DNA from: Proteles cristata cristata
Taxonomy: Eukaryota > Chordata > Mammalia > Carnivora > Hyaenidae
Reading direction: 5' to 3'
DNA length: 64,000 nt
Assembly: GCA_017311185.1 (NCBI GenBank)
Contig: JAESUZ010003091.1
Span: 1,302,001-1,366,000 of the forward strand
Shown: positions 21,106 to 31,715 of the stretch, piece by piece
How the letters are laid out: each line of letters opens with the position of its first letter
Numbering within the stretch: position 1 is the stretch's first letter
Translations under genes and position numbers: made by a program
The notes under the pieces: model-generated
Seen by the model: the letters and a program-made list of their open reading frames with translations, nothing else
Told to the model about the DNA's origin: nothing
The model's database searches: none

Positions 21106-22141
21106 TTCCTCTATGCTGGGTAGCAGGGGCATGTGGCCTTTAGCATCTTGATTATATTCCTTCCTGCCTGGGGGCCTGATGTTACTGTCTGCACAGGTGG
21201 TACAGGCTTCTTGGGCATTCTGGGGAATGCAGACCCACCACTGGCTCAGGGATCCCAGGACTTCCATTCGGTCCTGGGAAGACTTCAGAGTCGAGTGTAA
21301 AGGGGCCCAGAACTTGACAGGGGTGAGTTCTAAACCCTGGCTTGACATTCTAGGCAAACACCCAGGAGGTCGAAGAATTGGAAAGAGCTTCTGGGTGGGA
21401 CTTCCAAGGAAGGTGCCAATTTGTGTGATATTATCAGAGTGGGTTGGAAGAAGCAAGGCTGAGCTGCTTCCTACCCCAGAAGAATACAAGACACTTTGTA
21501 GACTACCAGGCCTTTGCCCAAGTCGATTGGAAGCAGGGGTCACGAAGGCCACTGGCGGAATGTACTGGAACATTCCAGGCCCTTCCGCTGCACAACAACA
21601 CAAATCCTCGAGGCTGGGAGCCATTGGGGGCTTCTAGAATTGAGCACAAGTTCCTCACCTTCCCTGATCCACAGCAGGAAAAACCACCTACTCTGAACGG
21701 AGGGCGATTCTAAGTGCTATGAAGTTACTAAATGGGAGGACTGTCCATCCAGCCCTTTGGGACTTTTTCATTAGACAGAGTCAGCTGCCAAAGCCATTTG
21801 GTTGAGCCAGAGCCATCCTGTGGAATACATGTGCTGGGTACAGGATATCCACAGGAAAAACCAGGAATAGACACCGAATTCAGCCAGGGCTGATGAGTTG
21901 GACGGGATATAACCGGACTTCATCCTTTGAGTCAGAAACACGTTTACCACAAAGCCAATGAAACTTTAAGAGTCAGAGCCCCTCACTTGCACAGAACCTT
22001 CTAGGGCCTTGGACCTAGTTCTTGACTTTGTAACTTAAAGAAGAACGCCCAAACAATAAGCAGTATGCCTCACAAAACCCAGAGCCTTCCCTCCTTTCGG
22101 TCTACAGGATGTTTAGCCCCCACTTTCAAGAGGGATCCATC

Positions 22142-22356
22142 GGGGCGCCTGGGTGGCTTAGTCGGTTAAGCGTCCGACTTTGGCTCAGGTCATGATCTCA
22201 CAGTTCGTGAGTTAGAGCCCCGCATTGGGCTCTGTGCCGACGGCTCAGAGCCTGGAGCCTGCTGTGGATTCTGTGTCTCCCTCTCTCTCTGCCCCTCCCC
22301 TGCTCACGTTGTATCTGTCTCTCTCTCTCTCAAAAATAAACATAAAAAAAAAAAAG
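22142..22356 (+). mobile_element. Felid SINE
   Basis: Near-consensus copy with head GGGGCGCCTGGGTGGCTTAG and a pure A tail. The target duplication is not clear. Confidence 0.93.
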
Positions 22357-22732
22357 AAATAGATGGTGAAGACAGAGTTGCAACATGAGGGGGACATCTC
22401 ATATAACAAGGCCCGGAAAATAAAAATGGGGAATAATCTACAGTGATATTTTGCTATTATCTATTACAAAAGCCCTTGAGAGATAATATTTGGAGCTCTG
22501 AAAATAAGCCCTGGAGCCTATGCCCTAAGTCTAAAGGAAATCAGACTACAGACCAACTTTCCAATCATTCCTTCCTTCCATTATATTTAGAATATCTTTC
22601 ACTTGGATTTCATGATACTTGATGCCTGATTTGGAGCATGGCGTGAGGGGAAGGGGGAGGGATTGGATGTGGAACTGGATGGAGAATGTGTAGGGTACTG
22701 TAGCCTATTTGCCCTGGTGTAATTGTATTTTT

Positions 22733-22953
22733 TTTTAATTTTTAAATTTTTAATTTTTTAAATTTATTTCTGAGAGAGAGAGAGAGTGTGAGCAGAGGAG
22801 GGTCAGAGAGCGAGGGAGATACAAAATCCAAAGCAGGCTCCAGGCTCTGAGTTGTCAGCACAGAGCCCAACGCAGGGCTCAAACCCACGAACTGTGAGAT
22901 CATGACCTGAGCCCAAGCTGGACGCTTAACTGACTGAACCACCCAGGCGCCCC
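22733..22953 (-). mobile_element. Felid SINE
   Basis: Reverse copy with an AT-rich tail of several (A)nTTT blocks at 22733-22770 and head GGGGCGCCTGGGTGGTTCAG on the minus strand. Confidence 0.92.
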
Positions 22954-22979
22954 ATACCACATTCTAGTTTTAGATCATC

Positions 22980-23220
22980 TCATCCCACCAAAAAGCTTTC
23001 CCGAGCTCATTTTCAGGCTCCCCCTTCCCAGTTGTGGGCAACCACCGATCTCCTTTCTGTCTCTATAGTTTTGCCCTTTGCTGGACATTTCATATAAATG
23101 GAATCCTATACTATGTGGTCTTTTGCGTCTGGCGTAATGTGTTCAAAGTCCATGCGTGCTATAGCACATATCAGTAGTTCCTTCATTTTTGTTGCTGAAG
23201 AATATTCTACCTAAATTCTT
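22980..23220 (-). mobile_element. L1M 3' fragment
   Basis: 'tttctgtctctatagttttgcc', 'ggacatttcatataaatggaatcctatactatgtggtcttttgcgtctggc' and 'agtccatgcgtgctatagcacatatcagtag' match the reversed 3' region of old L1M elements. Confidence 0.75.
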
Positions 23221-23259
23221 TTAGGAATCATTTATGGTTTGAGACATCACTGAACAGGA

Positions 23260-23400
23260 TGGAGGAGCCCTGATCCCCTGTCCCGTGTCTGATTTTCTGA
23301 GTGACCTCTGACCAGCCCTTCCCTTGTCTGGGCATCCATTTCTCCATCCCTAAAGTGAAGGGGGCTGATCATATAGAGTCTCTCATGTCTCTCTCAATTC
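23260..23400 (+). repeat. Probable MIR fragment
   Basis: 'gagtgacctctgaccagcccttcccttgtctgggcatccatttctccatccctaaagtgaaggggctgatcat' resembles the MIR core with changes. Confidence 0.5.
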
Positions 23401-23557
23401 TTTAAAAAAAAAAATCTACTTTGTATTTTCCATGGAGTGCCCCTAGGTCGGGCATTCCAAAATGTCAATGTCTCCGATCCATGTTTATTTATCCTGTCCC
23501 TGTTTCAAGACTTCCACCATATCCTACGTGGCTAAGGATAAGGAGTCTTCATTTTTA

Positions 23558-23769
23558 TCATTATTTTTAAAAATTTTTAACATTTATTCATTTTTGAGAG
23601 AGATAGAGTGTGAGCGGAGGAAGGGCAGAGAGAGAGGGAGACACAGAATCCAAGGCAGGCTCCAGGCTCTGAGCTGTCAGCACAGAGCCTGACGCGGGGC
23701 TGGAATCCACAAGCGGTGAGATCATGACCTGAGCCGAAGTCGGAACCGACTGAGCCACCCAGGCGCCCC
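23558..23769 (-). mobile_element. Felid SINE
   Basis: Reverse copy. Duplications AGGAGTCTTCATTTTTA (23541-23557) and AGGAGTCTTTATTTTTA (23770-23786) differ at one base. Confidence 0.94.
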
Positions 23770-24413
23770 AGGAGTCTTTATTTTTAAAAAAGCTGACGCC
23801 TAGGAGGCAAACCTGATTCTGAGGTTTGGGAATGAGGGACGGAAGGGTGGATGTCATCCAGTCCGAAAGAAGGAGAGTGAGTAAGTTAGATAAGTAAGCC
23901 AGAAGACAGGAAGCGGTGGGCTGCAGCAAAGGATGAAATGTGTCAGACACGGTACCGAAGGTCAAAATCCAGGCCATCTAGTTACCTTGGGAGTAAGACG
24001 GAAGGGAGAGAGGGAGAGAGAGGCCACCAGAGTGGGAGAGGTGTGGAGGGCTGGGACCCCCTCCCTGCTCTTGTTCCCATAACCTCATTCATTCCCTCAA
24101 CCCTCCTTCCCAACCCCTCTCCAGCCGCCCAGCTCCTTCAGTTCTGACCCCATTTCCTCAGGATCTCGTTCCCTGAGGAGCCTGGCCTGACATTTCAGAC
24201 AGAGGCTGAGGAAAGGAGGTAGGTCGGAAAAAGACACTGTGTGTCTGTGTCATCTTATTTTCTGTCTTATTATTTCGGAATCTGAGGGCCAGAGACGTAA
24301 ACACTGAGACATTTACCTGGAAGTTCAGAGATGGTCCCCCAAGTGCCAAGGAATATCAAGAGCGCCCAATTCTCTCAACAACTGCTACTGAGTATCAGGT
24401 TCAGAAGAGTAAA

Positions 24414-24638
24414 GGGGCGCCTGGGTGGCTCAGTCGGTTAAGCTTCCGACTTCACTCAGGTCATGATCTCATGGTTCAGTTCGTTAGTTCAAGCCCCACG
24501 GGCTCTGTGCTGACAGCTCGGGGCCCGGAGCCTGCTTTAGATTCTGTGTCTCCCCCTTTCTCTGCCCCTCCCCCGCTGGTACTGTCTCTCTCTTTCTCAA
24601 AAATAAATAAATGTTTGAAAAAAAATTTTTTAAAAAAG
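24414..24638 (+). mobile_element. Felid SINE
   Basis: Copy with small internal losses (CACGGGCTCTGTGCTGACAG lacks the usual ATCG). Imperfect flanks GAAGAGTAAA and GGAAGGGTAAA. Confidence 0.92.
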
Positions 24639-25147
24639 GAAGGGTAAAAATGGTGATCTGGAATTCCCATTCTTTGTTGGTAATTGTGGCATAAACGCTC
24701 AGGGTGAGGGTCAAGGTGCTCTGGAAGTAGAGCCAGACAGCCCCTTCAAAGCTAGAACACTTCCTTTGGCTCTGAGGACCCCTGTCATCTCCTAATTCAG
24801 TCACCAGCAGGACAGGACCATCTCGTTGATCCTCTGATGGGCCAGAATTCCCCACAGCCTTTTGTCACGTGGTACTGCCTCGACTCCTGCAACTTTTAAG
24901 ATCCCAGGCCTTGGGGGGGATGGCTCGGAGAGTGGCTGTACCTCTGACTCACTCCTGTAGGAAAAGTAACTTCAATTATTGGAGTCCTTTTTTGTTTGTG
25001 ACAACTGTGGACATCCCAAAAGTAGGCTAGGATCAAGGAACCGAGCATTTGCTGTTGGAACTCTCTGAAGCAACTGATTCTCCTATAAATGAGAAGCACT
25101 TTATTGATCTATTTGTGTATGTAATCCTCCACTTTTGCTGGTTTTTA

Positions 25148-25368
25148 AAATTTTTTTTAAACATTTATTTATTTTTGAGGGAGAGAGAGAGAGAGACAGA
25201 GTGCGAGCAGGGGAGGGGCAGAAAGAGAGGGACACACAGAATCTGAAGCAGGCTCCAGGCTCTGAGCTGTCAGCCCCGAGCCTGATGCAGGGCTCAAACC
25301 CACAAACCGTGAGATCAAGACCTGAGCTGAAGTTAGGCGCTTAACCGACTGAGCCACCCAGGTGCCCC
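25148..25368 (-). mobile_element. Felid SINE
   Basis: Full reverse copy with head GGGGCACCTGGGTGGCTCAG. Flanks CACTTTTGCTGGTTTTT and CACTTTTGATGTTTTT support the insertion. Confidence 0.94.
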
Positions 25369-25439
25369 ACTTTTGATGTTTTTGAGTGCCTGCCTCTGAC
25401 CCAAAGTCCCTGAAAAAAGGAACTGAGTCATGTCTCAAT

Positions 25440-25605
25440 CAGAATAGCATCTAGCCCCAGACCATTTCTGCATACAGGCTTCACGGCCTGCTGGATTGTG
25501 AATCCCAGGGTAGGGAGCACGTCTCTGAACATCATTGTCATTCCTTAGTGCCAAGCTCTGTGTCTGGCACAGAGTGGTTATCTGAATAAATTTGTGATGA
25601 GTAAA
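25440..25605 (+). repeat. L2 3' fragment
   Basis: 'gattgtgaatcccagggtagggagcacgtctctgaacatc', 'ccttagtgccaagctctgtgtctggcacagagtggtt' and 'gaataaatttgtgatgagtaa' follow the L2 3' end. Confidence 0.6.
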
Positions 25606-25665
25606 TTCATTAATGACAATCATGTTGCTAAGGATGATGGGGGACAGCAACAAAGGTTTTTTTGT

Positions 25666-25884
25666 TTGTAATTTTTTTTATAGTTTATTTATTTTTGAGA
25701 CAGAGAAAAACAGAGCACGAGTGGTGAAGGGGCATAGAGAGAGGGAGACAGAATCTGAAACAGTCTCCAGGCTCTGAGCTAGCTGTCAGCTCAGAACCCG
25801 ACGTGGGGCTCAACCCCACAAACTGCGAGATCATGACTTGAGCCGAAGTCAGACGCTTAACCGACTGACCCACCTAGGCACCCC
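25666..25884 (-). mobile_element. Felid SINE
   Basis: Reverse copy, diverged head (GGGGTGCCTAGGTGGGTCAG). T-rich flanks blur the target duplication. Confidence 0.9.
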
Positions 25885-26639
25885 TGTTTTGTTTTGTTTT
25901 TGCAAGCTAGAAGATGCTTTGTAAGGAGTCTGCCAGCCTCCCCAAAGCCATGGTTTCTTTCAGTGGAGGAAAAAGACAAGAGTTTATCTTCCGATGAGGT
26001 CATTATCCCCGCCATCAAGCCCGTGGCAGGAGAAGCTATCCGTGGTAGAGACGGGAATAAGAGACAGCTGCTTGGGTGTGATACCTGAGTAAGGAGAGGA
26101 TGGGGAGCTCCTATGCCTGCCTGCCTTCTCACTCCTTCCGCTAGGTCACCTTGAGTGTCTTCTGCTAACAACTTATCAAGAAGGACCATGACCCTCTGGA
26201 CTCAGAAGATCCAATCCTTGAGCTGCACCACCTCCGCTGGCTCTTCTTCCACGGCCCCTGCCCTCATTTCCTGGTACCTCGGCTTTAGAACAAAAGTTAA
26301 ACACCAGGTGCTTGAGACTACCCACATTACCCTTCTCTCCAAGGGAAGAATGCCTCTGTCCAATACTATGCCACTCAGAACAACTCTCTGAGGTTAATGG
26401 ACCAGAGGCGACTCTTGCGTAGAGAAAGGAAGCCACCTGCCCAAAGTATCTCAAGATTCCTCATTCTTGAACTTTAACCCCTAACACATACTGAATGGCT
26501 CAACCAATAAAAATCAGTCATCATCTCCTAAGACTATCTGAGAATTTACTTGCTGAGGGGTCCACAAATGAGATATGTTGTTAGGCGAGAACAGATTTCA
26601 AGAGACCAACCAGGCATCTTTTGGGTCTAAGGTCAGCCA

Positions 26640-26885
26640 GTGGTCTAGAAGTTGAGTTAGTTGGGAAAGTACTTGAATTTGGAGTCAAAAGACCTACGAT
26701 TTAAGTCCTAGGTCTGCAATTTACTGGGTGGATGATCTCTCATACCTGTGACTTAGCCTTCTGTAAAATAAGGACAATAATGTCTGCTATTTTTTTTTTT
26801 ACCTTACATGGGTGTTGTAAAAATTAAATGAGATGATGTACATGAAAGCTATAAAGTACTAGGCAAATATTAATTTTAGTACCTC
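26640..26885 (+). repeat. MIR, nearly full length
   Basis: 'gaatttggagtcaaaagacctacgatttaagtcctaggtctgcaatttactggg', 'cttctgtaaaataaggacaataatg' and 'aaaattaaatgagatgatgtacatgaaagc' run through MIR in order. Confidence 0.78.
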
Positions 26886-26910
26886 AGCCAAATTTGCATC
26901 TTTGGAGACT

Positions 26911-26972
26911 CTTTATGTAAAAGAGAAGTAGTAATCTACATCTTTATGTAAAAGAGAAGTAGTAATCTACAT
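26911..26972 (+). repeat. Perfect tandem duplication, 31 bases twice
   Basis: The 31-base unit beginning CTTTATGTAAAAGAGAAGTA occupies 26911-26941 and is repeated without change at 26942-26972. Perfect identity suggests a recent event. Confidence 0.95.
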
Positions 26973-26999
26973 CTGTGCTCATAAGAAAGTTTCACAGGA

Positions 27000-27165
27000 A
27001 TAGGAGGTCAACTCTAGACTCAGACTGCCTGAATAACTTTGGGCTATTTCTTTCTGTAATTTCATTGAATAGGAGACCATACCCATCTCATAGGTGTGGT
27101 ATAAGCATTACATGTACCTGGCATAGAGAAAGAAACTCAGTGAATGTTAGCTGCTACCATTACTG
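27000..27165 (+). repeat. MIR
   Basis: 'gactgcctgaataactttgggc', 'catacccatctcataggtgtggtataagcattacatg', 'cctggcatagagaaagaaactcagtgaatgttagct' run through MIR in order. Confidence 0.7.
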
Positions 27166-28590
27166 ATTTTGTTAATGGAGATGTGGGGCAGGGAAGTCCC
27201 ATAAGATCTGATAAAATCTGAGCTAGAAACCAAAAGGACTCACCTTCTTGGGGCTTAGTTTCCTTACTTGTTCCCTAATAAAAATCTATGGTTTTCTCCC
27301 TCCAGATTGTCATGATAATGTAAAAAACAAAATGACAAAGTATATATGAAGACTTTGAACTAGTGGGAATTGAGGAATATTATAGGTTGCTAGGCACTTT
27401 TTTAAAAACTGAGTTAAGTTTATAAAGGCCGTGATTTTTTATCAGTTCATCAGTTTTTGTTCGTTCCTATCTGCCTGTGTTAAAGTTGTCTTCTTCGTGG
27501 AAAAGGAATACAGCATTTCCCAGCCAATAAAGAAGATTTCAAATGTCAGATCTTGAAGTATACCCTTCAAATCTGCTAGAGTACACTTTTTGCAAAGGAA
27601 ACCATTCTTTGGGATGTTCCATTGCCTCAGTTTGTTCCGTGTATGTAGGCTGATTTTAATATTCAGCCAACTCTCGAATTTTCACTTTGGGTATTATCTG
27701 CTTTCAATACGTAATCACAGAATGACCTCTCTTTGCCTTGCGGGATGCTCCCAGATTACCTCCTTTTCTCTGATTAGCTAGAATGGCTTCAGGGAATACC
27801 TTCATTTTAACATTAAAGTGGGCAAAAACCGAAATAGAAAGATAAATCTGTAGCAAGATCAAAAATAGAATTCATAGCTAAATATAAATCTGGAGGGATT
27901 TATCCAATTATTTGTATGGTCCCTTATCGCAGACAATCCAGGGTTCATTGCCTTTTGCTTTTTCCTTATATAGAACAAAATAGTTAATAAATACCAAGTG
28001 TAATATTTTTTTCTTTTGAAGAGTAATAGTTTTCAATAGTAACCTAAATGCTGTTTTCCTTCCCAAATATCCTCATGTATATTAGAGCATGTGATTTTTC
28101 CAAACGCATGTATTCTCTTCGGGACCATCTCCTCTCATTTTGACTTGTAGGTCAGAGAGCATTGAACTAGGAAGACCAGGATTTGCTAGTAGAGTCACAG
28201 TGCAAATGTGAGCAAGTTTCTCACTTTGTTCCTTCCATTCTGCTGAGTTAGACTTGGAATGGATGGCTCTGAAGGGAAATTCCCAGCTCCTTTTCAGTAG
28301 CAATATAATTTACAGGCTAGCAGCTGTTTTTTTGGGGGGGTGGGGGTGGACCCACACCAGCTAGGGACTTGGAAACGTGGAGAAAGACAAATGTGGGCGT
28401 CACATGAGGCACGGTAGCCATTAAGTGCACGAATACAATGCAAATAGCATGCAAATAGATGCAAACTTTGAATTAATTTGTGGAATCTTCTTTGGAGCTT
28501 GCAAGCCGCCCTGAGATTCTATGAGGATTCAGAACTCGTATTTTCAGGTTAAACCAAAAGTAATGCTTTTTGAAGCTGTCGCTTGCTTGG

Positions 28591-28624
28591 TGCTTGCCGG
28601 GCTCAATTGCTTGCCGGGCTCAAC
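28591..28624 (+). repeat. 17-base tandem duplication
   Basis: TGCTTGCCGGGCTCAAT (28591-28607) is followed directly by TGCTTGCCGGGCTCAAC (28608-28624), one base different. It lies 100 bases before the FAM117A promoter core. Confidence 0.85.
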
Positions 28625-28720
28625 TGCTTAAAGTTTGACACTTCTCCCTACCCCAGGTAATGATTTCACTAGTGCTTGATTCCATCTCACACCCGGCCCC
28701 CCCCCCGCCCCCGCTGAGCC

Positions 28721-28734
28721 TGACGTCACGTGAC
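28721..28734. promoter_or_regulatory. Overlapping CRE and E-box (CLEAR-type) composite
   Basis: TGACGTCACGTGAC contains a perfect palindromic CRE (TGACGTCA) that shares four bases with GTCACGTGAC, a perfect palindromic E-box of the CLEAR type recognised by TFEB/MITF/USF factors. The overlap implies that CREB/ATF and bHLH-zip factors could not easily bind together. Confidence 0.7.
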
Positions 28735-28739
28735 AGCGT

Positions 28740-28747
28740 ATTTGCAT
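28740..28747 (+). promoter_or_regulatory. Octamer motif ATTTGCAT
   Basis: ATTTGCAT is an exact octamer (POU2F1/OCT1) motif six bases downstream of the CRE/E-box composite. It is short enough to arise by chance, but its place in the promoter core supports a role. Confidence 0.45.
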
Positions 28748-28792
28748 ACTACCTGGGCCTGGGTGTGACGCTCCCCTTTTCTGCGTCTTCTC

Positions 28793-28989
28793 ATTGGTGG
28801 CACTGGAGAACCAGCCCTCTTCCGGGCGGGCCAATCAGCAGCCCCTCGGACGGAGGCGAGCGGGAGGGGGTGGGATGAGGGTGGGGTCTAGGGTTGGATC
28901 GCTAGGCATATCGACCAATCATTCTCTGGAAAGGGAAAAAGACGCCGCGAATTGGTTGGGAGGAGGGGTCTGGGGGTATGCAGGCCAAT
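28793..28989. promoter_or_regulatory. Five CCAAT boxes in the FAM117A promoter
   Basis: ATTGG occurs at 28793-28797 and 28951-28955, and CCAAT at 28831-28835, 28915-28919 and 28985-28989. Four of the five carry a purine or pyrimidine flank typical of NF-Y sites. Spacings of 38, 84, 36 and 34 bases include three near 3-3.5 helical turns, a spacing favoured by tandem NF-Y sites. Confidence 0.65.
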
Positions 28990-29111
28990 GAGAGCTCTGG
29001 GCTGAGGGGGCCGGTCTCCGCCCCGCAGGGCAGATAAGCCGCCGCAGCGGGGGTTGGGGGGCTGTGTGGGGCTCGCTGTGGGGCCGAGGCCGGCAGGCGG
29101 GCGGGCGGGCG

Positions 29112-29307
29112 ATGGCGGGGGCCGCAGCGGGCGGCAGAGGCGGAGGTCCCTGGGGGCCGGGGCGCGGAGGGGCCGGGGGGCTCCGGCGGGGCTGCTCTCC
29201 ACCAGCCCCTGCCGGCTCTCCCCGGGCTGGGCTGCAGCCGCTCAGGGCCACGATCCCCTTCCAGCTGCAGCAGCCGCACCAGCGCCGGGACGGGGGTGGC
29301 CGCGCAG
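29112..29307 (+). CDS. FAM117A: FAM117A coding exon 1 (residues 1-65 and first base of 66)
   Basis: The ATG at 29112 has G at -3 and G at +4, a good context, and follows a GC-rich leader of GGGC repeats. The exon encodes MAGAAAGGRGGGPWGPGRGG and continues as a Gly/Ala/Pro/Arg-rich, disordered stretch to RRDGGGRA. Within it lies a less skewed segment ATIPFQLQQPHQRRD. The donor GTGAGCC starts at 29308 and leaves phase 1. Composition is extremely GC-rich, and no stop appears on the opposite strand for hundreds of codons, which explains the long antisense frames here. The exon agrees with human FAM117A apart from small changes. Confidence 0.95.
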
Positions 29308-30037
29308 GTGAGCCGGGCCTGGAGCGGGTACCGGGGGGAGGAGTCGTTGGGGGAGGGAGGGCGCGTGATGGGCGGGGGAGGGGTACGGGGAGAAGCCTGA
29401 GGGGGAAGCGGATGGGGGCGAGGGGAGAGAAAGGGGGTCGCGCAAAGTCTGTGAGGGCAGAGGGAGCGAGAGCGAGGAGCGGTGAACGCTGGGGTCCGCC
29501 GCTGGGACAGAGTGTGCAGGGAGTCGGGGCCGTGAGGGGAGGGGAGGGACATGGCAGACGGAGGCTGGCTTTGGGGGCGTAACCGAAAAGTGGGCAGAGG
29601 TGTCGCGTGGGGGTGAGTGGAGGATGCAGGGGGTGGCAGCGAGGTGTGAGGAAGGAGTGAGTGGCGCGTGATGGGGGCGCCCTGTGCAGGCTGGCGCTGG
29701 AGCGAGGAGCCGGTGGGCGCTGGACGTCGGCACCGGGAGGGGGAGGGGCATGGAGAAGAGCCCCGTGAGCCATGTGTTACTTCTCCAACTTGAGTTTGGC
29801 CCCAGCATCCCGCTCTCCGGCTCTGGAGTTCCTTTCGCCAGCACTTCACGTGCACTTCCCTTTATGCCATCTCCCAGAGCTGATTTCATCCGAGCCGTTG
29901 GAGTAGTTAGTGTAACGGCTTTTACTACGGTACAAACGCTCCGCTCCGATTCCCTACATTCCTCTTGGTGTGGCCCACAAGTCGTGTGTTCCCAGATCAT
30001 TGACCTGCTTAATATGGCTGTCTCATTCCAACCATCG

Positions 30038-30071
30038 TGCGCGCGCGTGTTTGTGTGTGTGTGTGTGTGTA
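30038..30071 (+). repeat. (GC)n-(TG)n purine/pyrimidine alternation
   Basis: GTGCGCGCGCGTGTTTGTGT and following TG units form an alternating tract early in FAM117A intron 1. Such tracts can adopt left-handed DNA and vary in length. Confidence 0.8.
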
Positions 30072-31529
30072 GAGCCTGGGCAGTTTGCCCCCTGCCTTTC
30101 CCTCCTACCCCCACCAAGGCTGTTTTGTCCCAGGCATTGCCAGCCAACGTGGCAGTGGGCCGAGGGCTACAGTCAAGTCCACTGTGGCCAATACCCCCAT
30201 TTTCTGAACCGCCCTGAGACGGTGTCTGAATTGCAGCTTGATGCCGTGGGTGTGGGGAAACTAGGGGAGGAGCGAGACTAACCTTACTTTCACACTCAAA
30301 GCTGTGGCGGATCCCCCACAAAGGCAGGCAGTTAGGAATGGGAAAAGGAACCTACTTGCATGAGGAGGTTGGCAATAAGTGGAAAGTGAGGCTTGTGTTT
30401 GATTCACACCAGATGTGAAAAAGATCATTGCACCCTTCCAGAGCCTCGGAGTCTACCAAATGTACAGAAGTCCTGGTCCCTGCCATCGAATGGTTAATGA
30501 CGTTCTCTACAGCAGAGTTTCTTGAGCTTTTGTGATTACTAAGCTTCCTTGCTGCACTTCCCCCTCCTGAAAGTAGAGTTGCCACAGCGCCTTTCTGGAT
30601 AAGAATGGGATTAAGAGGGTCTCCGAAGTAGAAAGCCGTAGCCTCTTTGGATCTCACTGTAAATGTTAACACTGCATCTTGGCACGCAGAAAACTTTGGC
30701 AAATCTGGTAGCAAGATGGTGACCAACCACTGAAACATATGCTTAGAATCTGGTAGCGTAGAGTAGGGTAATGCCCAAACTCATGTCTATCAGGAGCTAT
30801 AAAGCAAACCACAAGATTACAAACCTGTTGGTTTTGTTTGGACTTCCTTGGAGCCCAGGGAAGTTAGTAGAACAGCAAGCACCAGAACTTTAGTCCCTTT
30901 TAGTAGAAATCAACAGCAAGCCTGCCTATGCAGAAGCTGGAAATCCATTAGCCATTATATTTTAGGAGCAGTTATTTTGCGTCGACTACAGAATTAACAT
31001 TAAAGGCACAGACACGGGCTGATGCTGTGGAAAGGAGAGGAGCGTGGGTTTCCATACCTGGGTTCTTCCTTCTTTATAAGGCCACAGGCCCTAAGATCCC
31101 AGTAAAAGCCATAGGAAGCTAGAGTTGTGCATGATTTTTTGGATGGTGTAGGGCAAGTTGAGTGGCTTCTTGTGTATGGAGTTGGGCTGGTGGGTTTTTT
31201 CTGCACCTATGAGTGCCTGGAGGCACTAACGGGACACTTATCTGGTGTGTAGGGGATTGTCTATAGATTTTCAGTGAGGCAGGACAGAGGAGAGATAGAA
31301 GGAAAGTGTGGTCTGAGCCTGTGGACTTCGTGAGCAGTCATTAAGGGAAACGTATATGGCCTTCGGGTTGGGAGCACATTTGGTCTACATGTTAACATTA
31401 CTGTCTGTGTGTGTTCAGATTGTTTTCCTTCCTTGTACTTGGGAAGTGGCAGAAATGGTTTCCTCTAGGCCGGTAGGGTATGTGTGAGAGGAGGAAACAC
31501 CTTGCATTCATAAACCCTTAAGAGAATCC

Positions 31530-31715
31530 TCCTGGCTCTGGGTGCCAGAATTCCTGAATTTACGATCCAGGCTCTGTCATTTACTAGCTGTGTGGCTCAG
31601 AGGAAGTATCTTAACTTCTGCGCCTCAGCTTCCTCATCCGTTAAGTGGGAGTAATAACTACACCCTAAACATCAAATGAGTTAACAGATATAAAGTGCGT
31701 AGGCGCCTAGAAGGG
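31530..31715 (+). repeat. MIR
   Basis: 'gctctgggtgccagaattcctgaatttacgatccaggctctgtcatttactagctgtgtggc' and 'cttctgcgcctcagcttcctcatccgttaagtgggagtaata' are clear MIR landmarks. Confidence 0.85.

Larger units (their letters stand above)
9241..28689. other. Intergenic region between KAT7 and FAM117A
   Basis: This 19.4 kb contains no convincing gene. It holds felid SINEs in both orientations, L2, MIR and L1M remnants and a few short duplications, listed separately. Stretches with nothing I can name include 9,241-10,890, 12,800-13,900, 16,400-17,600, 18,730-20,080, 21,110-22,140 (apart from two chance-looking overlapping reading frames) and 27,170-28,580. Non-coding RNA genes or enhancers cannot be excluded from sequence alone. 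Confidence 0.7.
28690..29111 (+). promoter_or_regulatory. FAM117A: FAM117A CpG-island promoter
   Basis: This GC-rich, TATA-less stretch lies directly upstream of the FAM117A start codon. In order it carries a CRE TGACGTCA (28721-28728) overlapping an E-box GTCACGTGAC (28725-28734), an octamer ATTTGCAT (28740-28747), and five CCAAT boxes in mixed orientation (28793, 28831, 28915, 28951, 28985). The last CCAAT is about 125 bases before the ATG. NF-Y sites usually sit 60-100 bases upstream of the start of transcription, which would put that start near 29,040-29,080, with a short GC-rich leader. Confidence 0.75.

Noticed and set aside
28902..30321. Antisense open frames of 317 and 359 codons across FAM117A exon 1
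   Set aside because: They reflect the C-rich minus strand of a CpG island, which lacks stop codons. The longer one starts at TTG, neither shows a splice or codon pattern, and they are proline/serine-rich composition shadows.
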